In this document: positions 23,535-33,128 of the stretch, piece after piece
Layout: each line of letters begins with the position of its first letter
Numbering within the stretch: the first letter of the stretch is position 1
From: Carallia brachiata
Lineage: Eukaryota > Streptophyta > Magnoliopsida > Malpighiales > Rhizophoraceae
Direction: 5' to 3'
Length of the DNA: 64,000 nucleotides
Assembly: GCA_021464245.1 (NCBI GenBank)
Contig: JADCRB010000106.1
Span: 1,024,138 to 1,088,137 of the forward strand
Program-made: the position numbers and the translations under genes
Notes under the pieces: model-generated
The model's database searches: none
The model's input: the letters and a program-made list of their open reading frames with translations, nothing else
What the model was told of the DNA's origin: nothing

Positions 23535-24004
23535 CGAGAGTAACTATAATGAGATTCCCACTGTCCCTGTCTACTATCCAGCAAAACCACAGCCAAGGGA
23601 GTGGGCTTTGTGGAATTAGTGGGGAAAGAAGACCCTGTTGAGCTTGACTTTAGTCTGAATTTGTGAAACGACTTGAGAGGTGTAGGATAATGGGAGCCGG
23701 TCCCTTGGCGAAAGTGAACAAGGACTACTTTTAACGTTATTTTACTTATTCTGTGAATCAGAGGCGAGGCATTGCCCTTCCTTTTGGAGCGAAGGCTGTT
23801 CGGCGGCTGATCCAAGTGGTAGACATTGTCAAGTGGAGAGTTTGGCTAGGACAACACTTCCTTTAAAAGATAACGCAAGTGTCCTAAGATTAGCTCAATA
23901 AGAACAAAAATCTCGTGTGGAACAGAAGAGTAAAAGCTCGTTTGATTCTGATTTCCAATGCGAATACAAATCGTGAAAGCGTGGCCTATTGATCCTTCAG
24001 ACCT

Positions 24005-24088
24005 TCAAAATTTGAAGCTAGAGGTTCAGAAAAGTTACCACAGGGAAAGACTAAAAGCAAATTTGAAGCTAGAGGTGTCAGAAAAGTG
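24005..24088 (+). repeat. Short direct repeat at the 26S rearrangement point
   Basis: ATTTGAAGCTAGAGGT(G)TCAGAAAAG occurs at about 24008-24035 and again at 24060-24088, separated by ~25 bp. The second copy leads straight into the earlier 26S segment. It marks the junction where the 26S order jumps back, and may be a repair scar or a mis-join. Confidence 0.75.
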
Positions 24089-25239
24089 GGGCGAAGCCAG
24101 AGGAAACTCTGGTGGAGGCCCGCAGCGATACTGTCGTGCAAATCGTTCGTCTGGCTTGGGTATAGGGGCGAAAGACTAATCGAACCGTCTAGTAGCGGTT
24201 CCCTCTGAAGTTTCTCCCAGGATAGCTGGAGCTCGGTGCGAGTTCTATCGGTAAAGCCAATGATTAGAGGCATCGGGGGAGCAACTCCCCTGATCTATTC
24301 TCAAACTTTAAATAGGTAGGACGGTGCGACTGCTCCATTGAGTCGTGCCACAGAATCGAGAGCTCCAAGGGGCCATTTTTTGTAAGCAGAACTGGCGATG
24401 CAGGATAAACCAGAAGCCTGGTTACGGTGCCCAACTACGCGCTAACCCAGATCCCACAAAAGGTGTTGGTCGATTAACACAGCAGGACGGTGGTCATGAA
24501 ATCAAAATTTGCTAAGGAGCGTGTAACAACTCACTGTCGAATCAACTAGCCCCAAAAATGAATGGCGCTAAGCGAGCGACCCACACCCGACTGTCGGGGC
24601 AAGGGCCAGGCCCTGATGAGTAGGAGGGCGCGGCGGTCGCTGCAAAACTCTGGCACGAGCCCTGCGGAGCGGCCGTCGGTGCAGATCTTGGTGGTAGTAG
24701 CAAATATTCAAATGAGAACTTTGAAGGCCGAAAAGGGGAAAGGTTCCATGTGAACGACACTTGCACATTAGTAGATCCTAAGAGACGGGGAAACCCCATC
24801 CGACAGCACGCCCGCGCGCGAGCTTCGAAAAGGAATCGGGTTAAAATTCCTGAACTTGGACGCGACAGCTGACACAACGTTAGGGAGTCTGGAGACGTCG
24901 GCGGGGGCCTCGGGAAGAGTTATCTTTTCTATTTAATAGCCTGCCCACCCTGGAAACAACTCAGTCGGAGGTAGGGCCCAGGGCTGGAAGAGCACCGCAT
25001 GTCGAGCGGTGTCTGGTGCATCCCCGGTGGCCCTTGAAAATCTGGAGGACCGAGTGCCTGCCGCGCCCAGTCGTACTCATAACCGCATCAAGTCTCCAAG
25101 GTGAACAGCCTCTAGTCAATGGAACAATGTAGGCAAGGGAAGTCGGCAAAATGGATCCATAACCTCGAGAAAAGGATTGGCTCTAGGGCTGTGCTCGGGG
25201 GTCTCAGACCCGAACACGTCAGCTATCGACGGATGGCTC

Positions 25240-26068
25240 NNNNNNNNNNNNNNNNNNNNNNNNNNNNNNNNNNNNNNNNNNNNNNNNNNNNNNNNNNNNN
25301 NNNNNNNNNNNNNNNNNNNNNNNNNNNNNNNNNNNNNNNNNNNNNNNNNNNNNNNNNNNNNNNNNNNNNNNNNNNNNNNNNNNNNNNNNNNNNNNNNNNN
25401 NNNNNNNNNNNNNNNNNNNNNNNNNNNNNNNNNNNNNNNNNNNNNNNNNNNNNNNNNNNNNNNNNNNNNNNNNNNNNNNNNNNNNNNNNNNNNNNNNNNN
25501 NNNNNNNNNNNNNNNNNNNNNNNNNNNNNNNNNNNNNNNNNNNNNNNNNNNNNNNNNNNNNNNNNNNNNNNNNNNNNNNNNNNNNNNNNNNNNNNNNNNN
25601 NNNNNNNNNNNNNNNNNNNNNNNNNNNNNNNNNNNNNNNNNNNNNNNNNNNNNNNNNNNNNNNNNNNNNNNNNNNNNNNNNNNNNNNNNNNNNNNNNNNN
25701 NNNNNNNNNNNNNNNNNNNNNNNNNNNNNNNNNNNNNNNNNNNNNNNNNNNNNNNNNNNNNNNNNNNNNNNNNNNNNNNNNNNNNNNNNNNNNNNNNNNN
25801 NNNNNNNNNNNNNNNNNNNNNNNNNNNNNNNNNNNNNNNNNNNNNNNNNNNNNNNNNNNNNNNNNNNNNNNNNNNNNNNNNNNNNNNNNNNNNNNNNNNN
25901 NNNNNNNNNNNNNNNNNNNNNNNNNNNNNNNNNNNNNNNNNNNNNNNNNNNNNNNNNNNNNNNNNNNNNNNNNNNNNNNNNNNNNNNNNNNNNNNNNNNN
26001 NNNNNNNNNNNNNNNNNNNNNNNNNNNNNNNNNNNNNNNNNNNNNNNNNNNNNNNNNNNNNNNNNNNN
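25240..26068. other. Assembly gap of 829 N
   Basis: Unsequenced gap inside the 26S region. Any reading frame drawn across it is meaningless. Confidence 1.
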
Positions 26069-26170
26069 TAGAATCCTTGCAGACGACTTAAATATGGGAC
26101 GGGGTGTTGTAAGTGGCCTTGCTGCCACGATCCACTGAGATTCAGCCCTTTGTCGCTTCGATTAGTCCCA

Positions 26171-28272
26171 CCCTCTCCCCTCAAATCACTTTTCCAACTT
26201 TTCTTGAGTCGGCTGGGGAGGCTAACGTGCAGGCTTGGAAATCCCTAAGCTGAGCCCCTCACAAGAAACTGGATAGTTGCGTAGTGTGTTCAGGGAGGCC
26301 TACAATGAGGAACCCTCGGCAGCACGCTTGCACTGGGCACCGGGGAGGTTAGGTGTTGGACCCTCGAGTAAAGAGCCCAATAGAGTTGTTGGCACATTGC
26401 ATGGACTTGTAGAACGGGCATGGACGTGGAGATGGACTGGGCATAAGAGCAAGATGATTGGAAAATCGGCTAAGGCATTGGTCACCAAAGAAGGCTTTCA
26501 AAGGCGAATGAATGGATTGTTGGAAACTTGGACCAACTCATTGAATGGGCATGTGCTGGCCATGTCAACAAAGCCAGGTGATGGGAAAATCGGCCGGCAT
26601 GAAACCGACGAAGGAATGGATTGTTGGCACCTCGGACCGGCTCTCATTGAATGGATGTGGACATGGGCTGGGCATGTCCACGAGCAAGGTGATGGGAAAA
26701 TCGGCTAAGGCATTGGCCACCGAAGAAGGCTTGAAAACAGCCAAGGAATGGATTGTTCGCAACTTGCACCAACTTGCTGAATGGGCATGTGCTGGGCATG
26801 TCAGCAAGCAAGGTGACGGGAAAATCGGCCATAGTATGAAAATGGCCAAGCAATGGATTGTTGGCAACTTGCACCAACTCGTTGAATGGGCATGTTCTGG
26901 GCTTGTCAGCAACCAAGATGATGGGAAAATCGGCCAACGCATGAAAACAGTCAAGTAATGGATTGTTGGCACCCTGCACCAACTCATCGAATGGGCGTGG
27001 ACATGGGCTTGGCATGTCAACAAGCAAGGTGTTGCTAACTTCGGCCAAGGCACTGGCCACCAAAGGGGGATTCGAAATGACAAAGGAATGGACTCGGAGC
27101 TCGCTTGGCTCCACACACGCTGCTGCCAGCATGAGAGGTTAGCACGGGTTGCCAGTGAGGGAGGCTAGCGAGGGAGGCTAGCAAGGGATGTTAGCCGGGT
27201 AAGCACCCTAACCGTTGCACCGCACAACATGCTCAACAGTTGCATGAGGTGGCAGCGAGGAGGTTAGGCCCTAGTCCCTCGTCCAAAGAGCACGATAGAG
27301 TTGATGGCACCTTGCACTAACTCCCTTGCACCGACCCGTTGAATCAGCAAGCGAGGCTACGGGAAGATCGGCCAAGGCATTAGCCACCTAATCGGGCTCA
27401 AAACGGCCAAGAAATAGACTCAGAGCATGCTCAGCCCCACACAAGTTGCTGCCCGCAAGCATGCTCCGCACACGTTGCTGCCCGCGAGGGTGGTTAACAA
27501 AAAGCTAGGAAGGCACCCGAACAAGGGAGGGAGGTTAGCTGCGCAATGAGCTGCGACCAGCGTGCCGCTCGTTGGTCCAGCAGTTTGCCCAGCGCGTAGC
27601 ATGTGGGTGGGAGTAGACCACACGTGCACTGTGCCGCTCGTGTAGCCAGGAGCGCGCACGGCGGCCTGGGGGAGCAGCGCGCGTTGCGGGCTAGGGGAGC
27701 AGCAGGCGTGCGCGCAGGGGGCTGCTCGTCTGGCCAGCAGGGTGCGCAGCGGGCTGGGGGAGTAGCGGGCTTCTCGTCTGGCCAGCAACACGTGCGGCGG
27801 GCTTGGAGGAGCAGCGCGCTGAGGGGGGCTAGCGCGCGCACCGCATTCTGTACGTCAAGCCTGCCACGCACGAGCAGTCCTCCCAGTGCGCGTTGTGCTT
27901 CAGTCTTGCCGCGCGGGCGCAGTCTTTCAGAGCGTGCGCACAGCGACCCATGTGTCGGGCCTGCTGCGCGCACGCAATCCTCCCAGCACGCATGCCCAGC
28001 AAGTTGCGCGTAGGGCCAGCCGAGCGCGCGCAATCATCCCAGCGCGCGCGCATAGTCCTCCAGCGCGTTTTGCCTGCCCAAATGATTCGACAACCGTGCT
28101 CTCGAATTCAGAACATTACTCGGGAAACGGAACTGTCGTTCTACTCCACGTTGTTTGAACAGAGCCTTTGTCCCTCTATAGCACGACTGCCATGCCCGTT
28201 TCGTCATCGGCCCCCCTGCCATTTGGTTGGGTTAGTGTCGTGCGTGCGGTCACGGGCATGGTGAAGGAATGC
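26171..28272 (+). other. rDNA intergenic spacer and 5' external transcribed spacer
   Basis: Lies between the 26S 3' end and the 18S 5' end. Three zones are visible: 26171-27400 with subrepeats and unique sequence, 27590-28080 very GC-rich with many GCGCGC and CAGC motifs, and 28081-28272, presumably 5' ETS, directly before the 18S start. I find no clear plant Pol I start motif of the TATATA(A/G)GGG type, which may mean the promoter is degenerate. No coding gene is supported; open frames here follow from the GC content. Confidence 0.85.
26405..27095 (+). repeat. IGS subrepeats, 104 and 132 bp
   Basis: GGATTGTTGGCAACTTGCACC starts recur near 26514, 26618, 26750, 26855 and 26959, giving spacings of about 104, 132, 105 and 104 bp. 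Each unit carries GAATGGGCATGTGCTGGGC and GATGGGAAAATCGGCC. The longer unit has an extra AAGGCATTGGCCACC segment. Plant IGS subrepeats of this kind typically act as spacer promoter or enhancer blocks; that role is inferred. Confidence 0.85.
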
Positions 28273-28618
28273 TACCTGGTTGATCCTGCTAGTAGTCATA
28301 TGCTTGTCTCAAAGATTAAGCCATGCATGTGTAAGTATGAACTAATTCAGACTGTGAAACTGCGAATGGCTCATTCAATCAGTTATAGTTTGTTTGATGG
28401 CACCTGTTACTGGGATAGCCGTAGTAATTCTAGAGCTAATACGTGAAACAAACACCTACTTCTGGAAGGGATGCATTTATTAGATAAAAGGTTGACGCGG
28501 GCTCTGCCCGTTGCTCTGATGATTCATGATAACTCGACGGATCGTATGGCCAACATGCCAGCGACGCATCATTCAAATTTCTGCCCTATCAACTTTCGAT
28601 GGTAGGATAGAGGCCTAT
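28273..28618 (+). rRNA. 18S rRNA gene 5' part, interrupted by an LTR
   Basis: Begins TACCTGGTTGATCCTGC, the universal 18S 5' end, and continues collinearly for 346 bases to GGATAGAGGCCTAT, where the chromovirus LTR starts. It is closer to the plant consensus than the 3' fragments but has changes such as CTAGTAGTC for CCAGTAGTC and GGCACCTGTTACTGGGATAG. The last five bases, CCTAT, pair with CCTAC at 15556 and 20118 as the presumed target-site duplication. Confidence 0.95.
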
Positions 28619-29464
28619 TGTTAGCCCATTGAACACTTGGCATGCAGGAGTTGGCGGCATCTTGCGCCTATTCCTAGGATGGGACTTTGGAGTGGCTGGG
28701 CACTCCTTGAAGCAAGGTGAAAGCTGAGAGGATCAGCGTAGGCACGGCCTACAAGCGGGTCTCAGTGTGGACCAAGACTTGGGTTGGACAAAGGATGCTG
28801 GGCTGCATGTTCATGGGCTCCATCAAATGGGCCATGGGTTGGGCCAAGAGGCCCAAAACACAAGACTAGGTCTTGACCAAGTCTGTATGGCACTGCGTGG
28901 CACCTAGTCTCCTACGACATGTGGAACGTGGGGACGTGCAGGTGTGGCTCTATCCGGTGGCCGAGCATCGGGATAATGCTTCAGATCGTGCATGGCAAAC
29001 GATCGTGGGTAGATAAGACTTATCGAGATCAAGTGATGGATGATCGTGGGAGATAAGGCTTATCAGGATCGAGTCATGGATGAGAACGTGGGAAGATGAG
29101 GGTTAACCACGATAGAGATTGTGGGGAGATAATGTTTTCTCCAAGCCCTAGATAGCTAGGGGTGTCAGCTATATATAGACCCTATGGGTTGTCATTTTAC
29201 TTAGTGAAAGAGAGAAATCACTCAGAGAGAAAGAGTGAAACACTGTTGAGAGTTCAAGCGATTGTTCCTCTGTATTACATGAGTTAAATAAAAAGGTTGG
29301 GAAAGGTTCCCGTATATGCTCTTGTGCCTCTTTTGAGTGTGTAGTTGTGTGCCCACTTACAATGTTCTATTGTGCAAATTGTTGTGTGTGCGGTTGGCTG
29401 AGACTAAGTGTGACTTAGTGCCATCACAAGGCGAAATTTTGGGTGAGAAATTAGCCTTGTGACA
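28619..29464 (+). mobile_element. 5' LTR of sense Galadriel-like chromovirus
   Basis: Starts TGTTAGCCCATTG immediately after 18S GGCCTAT and ends TTGTGACA directly before the primer-binding site; 846 bp. It is collinear with the LTR at 14688-15555 but with many substitutions and small indels. It has a TATA box at 29169-29178 (CTATATATAG) and GTTAAATAAAAAGG downstream as a possible polyadenylation region. The PBS next to it proves it is a 5' LTR. Confidence 0.92.
29169..29178 (+). promoter_or_regulatory. LTR TATA box (CTATATATAG)
   Basis: Same motif and context (TGTCAG before, ACCCTATGGG after) as in the LTR at 15258. Confidence 0.65.
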
Positions 29465-29466
29465 GC

Positions 29467-29478
29467 TAGTATCAGAGC
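29467..29478 (+). promoter_or_regulatory. Primer-binding site, initiator tRNA-Met type
   Basis: TAGTATCAGAGC begins two bases after the LTR end. The usual plant Ty3/gypsy and Copia PBS is TGGTATCAGAGC, complementary to the 3' end of initiator tRNA-Met; here one G is A. Confidence 0.85.
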
Positions 29479-29493
29479 AAAAAGGTTCGACCA

Positions 29494-30459
29494 ATGGCAG
29501 GTGGTTCGGGTCTTGATGTTGCACGTGAGCGCATAGCCAAGCTCTTTGAGGTAGTCGGTGAACTTCCGGAGGGTGCAAATTTCACCGTGTTCCCAACGTT
29601 GGCACTCCATGAGCAATACATAATCGATCTGCAACGGCAACAAGAGGTGGTGGCCTCTTCAAACATAGCTTTTCGGCTTGAGGAGTTGGCAGCAGAGATA
29701 GCCATCCTCAATAAGGCTGTAGCCTCTCAACCAAGCGGAGGTGCTGTGGAGGGCGCAACCAAGATGAAGGTGCCAGAGCCAAAATCCTTTGAGGGAGCGA
29801 GGGATGCCAAAGAGATCGAGAACTTTCTGTGGGATATGGAGCAGTACTTCAAAGCTGCCCGAGTGCCAGACAACGAGAAGGTCAATCTGACCAGCATGTA
29901 TCTAGCCAAGGACTAAGCTGTGGTGGCGGACTTAGTTGGATGACGATCCAAGTGCGAGCAGGCCTAAGATCGATACGTGGGAGAGCCTAAAGAAGGAGTT
30001 GAAGGACTAGTTCTTGCCCTACAACACGTCATGGGTGCGAGGGAATCCTTGAAGAAGTTGAAGCAGAGTGGTACGACGCGTGACTACGTGAAGGAATTCA
30101 GTTCTTTGATGCTTGACATCCGCAACATGTCAGATGAGGACAAGCTTTTCAACTTCCTTTTTGGTCTACAACCCTGGGCTCAACTCGAGCTTAGAAGGCA
30201 AGGTATGAAGGACCTTCCTTCAGCAATGGCTGGGGCTGATGGTTTAGTTGATTTTCGGATCAACAAGTCTCTTGATTCTGATGTTGGGAAGCAGCCCAAA
30301 GACAATGGCAAGAAGAATAAGGAAGGCAAGAAGGATAAGCACAACGGTGGCGGCAAGGATAAAGGCAAAGTCATCTACCAAGAACAAGGTAAAGGCAAAA
30401 CTAACTCGGGTTGTTTCATATGTAATGGACCACACAGGGCCAAGGAGTGCCCCAAGTGA
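29494..30459 (+). pseudogene. Chromovirus gag (near-complete, two frame breaks)
   Basis: Starts at the ATG of MAGGSGLDVARERIAKLFEV, 16 bp after the PBS. The N-terminal part (to 29916) has YIIDLQRQQEVVASSN and the capsid WDMEQYFKAARVPD segment. At 29915 the frame hits TAA; the capsid continues in another frame (DDDPSASRPKIDTWESLKKE, ~29935-30030, with stops) and returns to the first frame (ESLKKLKQSGTTRDYVKEFS...) to 30459. A Lys-rich tail (KDNGKKNKEGKKDKHN) precedes the zinc knuckle CFICNGPHRAKEC, CX2CX3HX4C, one residue shorter than the standard CX2CX4HX4C. Gag packages element RNA in cytoplasmic particles. The disrupted frame makes this copy non-autonomous. It is the best-preserved gag in the window. 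Confidence 0.87.
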
Positions 30460-30559
30460 GAGAAGTTAAGTGCCATAGTTGCTGAGGAGAGCGGCCCCTC
30501 GGATGATGTTGGCCCCTCTCATGTCAATCCTCTGTAGCTAGTGAGTGCTGTGTAAGGTA

Positions 30560-31064
30560 GACGTGCCCCACAATCTGGCTTGATTATGTAAAGATCGGGC
30601 TCAGTAGTAAGGAGTTGATGGCGATGGCTGATACGGGTGCTACCCACAACTTCGTGGCTGAGAGGATGGTAGAGTCACTGGGTCTAAAAGTCACCAAGAC
30701 CGGGAGTCGAATACAGGCAGTCAACTCAGCAGCCCGGGAGGTGCTTGGCACAACACTGGGAGTGGAGGTAACTATGGGCAATTGGTCTGGTAAGCTTAAC
30801 TTCACTGTGGTTCTGTTAGATGATTTTGATATCATACTGGGGGTTGATTTCTTTGTGAGCACAAAAGTTGCTCTGTTGCCTCACTTGGGTGGTCTCGTGA
30901 TCATGCATAAGGATCATCCATGTTTCATTCCTGGAACGTTCACTCCCTCTTCCAGTATTGGTGGGAAGTCGGGTGGTATGCTATCAGCTCTGCAGGTGAA
31001 GCATGGGCTGAAGAAGGGAGAAGTCACCTACCTTGCGGCTTTGATGGAGATAAAGAAGGTATAG
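30560..31064 (+). pseudogene. Chromovirus aspartic protease
   Basis: Open from 30615 to 31064, with active-site loop MADTGATHNFVAERM and core LLDDFDIILGVDFF. It then continues into a linker (HKDHPCFIPGTFTPSSSIGG). Known: DTGATHNFV-type protease with this linker is characteristic of Galadriel-like chromoviruses. The gag-protease junction is out of frame with in-frame stops between 30460 and 30600. The frame shifts at ~31060 (KKV then TAG), where RT sequence carries on in the next frame. Confidence 0.85.
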
Positions 31065-31586
31065 TTGCGAAGGTGCCTGACAGTGTAGCGGATCTGTTGG
31101 GAAAGTTCACTGACGTGATGCCTCTTGAACTCCCCAAGTGTCTTCCCCTGAGGCATGCCACTGATCACAAGATCAATTTGGTGCCCGGTTCCAAACCACC
31201 AGCACAAGCCCCATATCGCATGAGTCCGCTAGAGTTGGTAGAATTGAGGAAGCAGTTGACGGAGTTGCTGGATGCAGGCATAATTCAGCGCTCCAAAGTG
31301 CCATATGGTGCCCCAGTGTTGTTTTAGAGGAAACACGATGGCTCTCTGTGGGTGTGTGTTGATTTCAGGGCTTTGAAAAAGGTGACGGTAAAGAGCAAGT
31401 ACCCTATTCCATTGATAGCAGACTTCTTTGACAGGTTAGCGAGAGCCTCATACTTCAAGCTGGATCTGCGGTCTGGATATTGGCAAGTCAGGACTGCAGA
31501 AAGAGATGAGGGGAAAACCATGTGCATCACTCGCTATGGCTCCTACGAATTCTTGGTGATGCCATTCGGTTTGACTAATGCCCCTT
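31065..31586 (+). pseudogene. Chromovirus reverse transcriptase, N-terminal part only
   Basis: Encodes LELPKCLPLRHATDHKINLV, PPAQAPYRMSPLELVELRKQ, AGIIQRSKVPYGAPVLF, a TAG (probably former CAG), then [51 protein letters not shown] and [14 protein letters not shown]. One residue (Thr) is missing from the usual [11 protein letters not shown]. The sequence stops at LTNAP, before the catalytic DD motif, where it joins an antisense LTR at 31586/31587, so it has no polymerase function. Confidence 0.87.
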
Positions 31587-32306
31587 AAAAGAGACACAAG
31601 AGCATATACGTGAACCTTTCCCAACCTTGTTTTACTTAACTCAAGTAATACAAAGGAACAATCACCTGAACTCTCAACAGTGTTTCACTCTTTCTCTCTG
31701 AGTGATTTCTCTTTCACTGAGTACAAATGACAACCCGTAGGGTCTATATATAGTTGACACCCCCAGCTATCTAGGTCTTGGAGATAAACATTATCTCCCC
31801 ACGATCTCTATCGTGGCTGATAACCCTCATCTTCCCACGATCTCATCTATGACTTGATCCTGATAAGCCTTATCTCCCACGATCATCCATCACTTGATCT
31901 CGATAAGCCTTATCTACCCACGATCCTTTGCCATGCAAGATCTGATGAGCATTATCCTGATGCTCGGCCAGCCGGATAGAGCCACACCCGAACATCCCCA
32001 CGTTCCACACATCGTAGGAGACTCGGTGCCACGCAGTGCCATGCAGACTTGGCCCAGTCCTGTGTTTTGGGCCTCTTGGCCCAAGCCCATGGCCCATCTG
32101 ATGGATCCCACCAACATGTAGCCCAGCATCCTTTGTGCAACTCAAGTCTTGGTCCGCACTGGGACCCGCATGTAGGCCCATGCCTACGCTAACCCTCTCA
32201 GCTTTCACGTTGCTTCAAAGAGTGCCCAGCCACTCCAAAGTCCCAAGCTAGGAATTGGCGTAAGGTGCCGCCAACTCCTGCATGCCAAGTGTTCATGGGG
32301 CTAACA
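31587..32306 (-). mobile_element. Chromovirus LTR, antisense, truncated
   Basis: Reverse complement of the LTR: the TG end is at 32306 (GGGGCTAACA on the plus strand) and the other end breaks at AAAAGAGACAC (31587), losing ~125 bp of U5. The TATA box is at 31744-31753. It lies next to an antisense chromodomain, so it is a 3' LTR. The join with sense RT at 31587 is head-to-head, without a target-site duplication. Confidence 0.88.
31744..31753 (-). promoter_or_regulatory. LTR TATA box (antisense)
   Basis: CTATATATAG, palindromic, in the same LTR context as at 15258 and 29169 but inverted. Confidence 0.6.
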
Positions 32307-32725
32307 AACCACCCCCACCTGCTGAAACTAATGTCCTCGTTGGTAAGGTTGATACGTAGTCTTCCACCTGCTTCTTGAACTGCCATAAAGTCACATCTCT
32401 TTCCCAGCTCGCCTCATTATCTGAGGCATTCTTCCACTTTACCAAGTACTCAACCCGACTGTTCTTCTTGGTTTGTCCCTGTGTTCGATGGTCTAGAATT
32501 CTCTCCACTTCACGCTGGAACTCAGTTCTGATTATAGGGGGAGCACGTCGTGCTTGTTTCCTTGGAGGCTCATTGTCCGCTTCCTTGTGGAAGGGCTTCA
32601 AGAAACTCACATGGAAGGTTGGATGCACCTTCAACCTTTTTGGGAGCTGCAACCTGTATGCAACATTGCCAACTTTCTTCACCACTGTTAAGGGACCGTC
32701 ATACTTTGGAACCAGCCCACGATGA
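32307..32725 (-). pseudogene. Chromovirus integrase C-terminus and chromodomain (open)
   Basis: The minus strand is open over the whole fragment: VKKVGNVAYRLQLPKRLKV, HPTFHVSFLKPFHKEAD, EFQREVERILDHRTQGQ, then the chromodomain EYLVKWKNASDNEASWERDV and TLWQFKKQVEDY, ending in a Gly-rich tail before the polypurine tract. It shows what the stops in 14228-14687 replaced. Known: the chromodomain lies at the integrase C-terminus and guides insertion towards particular chromatin. The fragment ends at ~32725 (HRGLVP) where sense RNase H begins, with GATG shared at the join. The catalytic integrase core is absent. Confidence 0.88.
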
Positions 32726-33046
32726 TGCAGAACAGCGGTACTCAGCCCATGAGAAAGAGATGCTGGTAGTTGTGCATTGCCTTCGCACCTAGAGGGTGTA
32801 TTTGTTGGGTACCCGATTCGTGGTTCAAACCGACAATGTGGCTAACACATTCATTCAGACTCAAAAGAAGCTTTTCGCATGGCAGGCGCAGTGGTAGGAG
32901 TTTTTGGCTGAGTACGATTTTACTTGGGAACACAAGCCAGACAGGCAAAATCAGGTGGCGGATGCCCTAAGTCGTCGACAAGTGCAAGAGACGTTGCTAC
33001 CCTCACTCAAGTGCATAGTGACTTGCTAGACAAAATCAGGGAACAG
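32726..33046 (+). pseudogene. Chromovirus RNase H C-terminal fragment (sense)
   Basis: Encodes DDAEQRYSAHEKEMLVVVHC, WRVYLLGTRFVVQTDNVANT and, after a frame change, EFLAEYDFTWEHKPDRQNQV then ADALSRRQVQETLLPSL. This is the RNase H end and the linker to integrase (DLLDKIREQA). At 33047 the sequence turns directly into minisatellite units. The expected integrase HHCC and DDE domains are missing. Confidence 0.85.
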
Positions 33047-33128
33047 GCCCACACGAGTATAAAAGGTGAGATCGCAACAACAAAGCATATTCCTTCCCCA
33101 CGATAGCATAAAAGGCGAGATGGCAAAA

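Larger units (their letters stand above)
22209..26170 (+). rRNA. 26S rRNA gene, degenerate, permuted and partly duplicated
   Basis: 26S blocks are present but not in normal order. 22209 to ~22795 is the 5' end with D1-D2 (GAGTTTAAGCATATCAATAA, GGGAAAGATGAAAAG). At ~22800 it jumps to about base 1450 (GCCCGTCCGACAGCAC) and continues to about base 2790 at ~24040. From ~24075 it jumps back to about base 760 (GGCGAAGCCAGAGGAAACTC) and runs past base 1450 again, up to the N gap at 25240. The 3' end (GAATCCTTGCAGACGACTTA to TTCAGCCCTTTGTCGCTTCG) follows the gap. Bases ~1450-1880 are therefore present twice (22800-23240 and 24790-25239). Base numbers are my recollection of plant 26S order. The copy carries many substitutions and cannot give a normal 26S rRNA. 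Confidence 0.9.

Noticed and set aside
25119..26184. Long frames across 25240-26068 and across 43849-44282
   Set aside because: They consist of N and only flank rDNA or minisatellite sequence.
20118..28618. Functional rRNA transcription unit
   Set aside because: 18S is interrupted by an LTR, 5.8S has lost invariant bases, 26S is permuted, and no clear Pol I start motif was found in the spacer.
28273..28618. Intact 18S gene start implying an active rDNA copy
   Set aside because: The sequence is cut after 346 bases by an LTR, and changes in conserved positions are already present.
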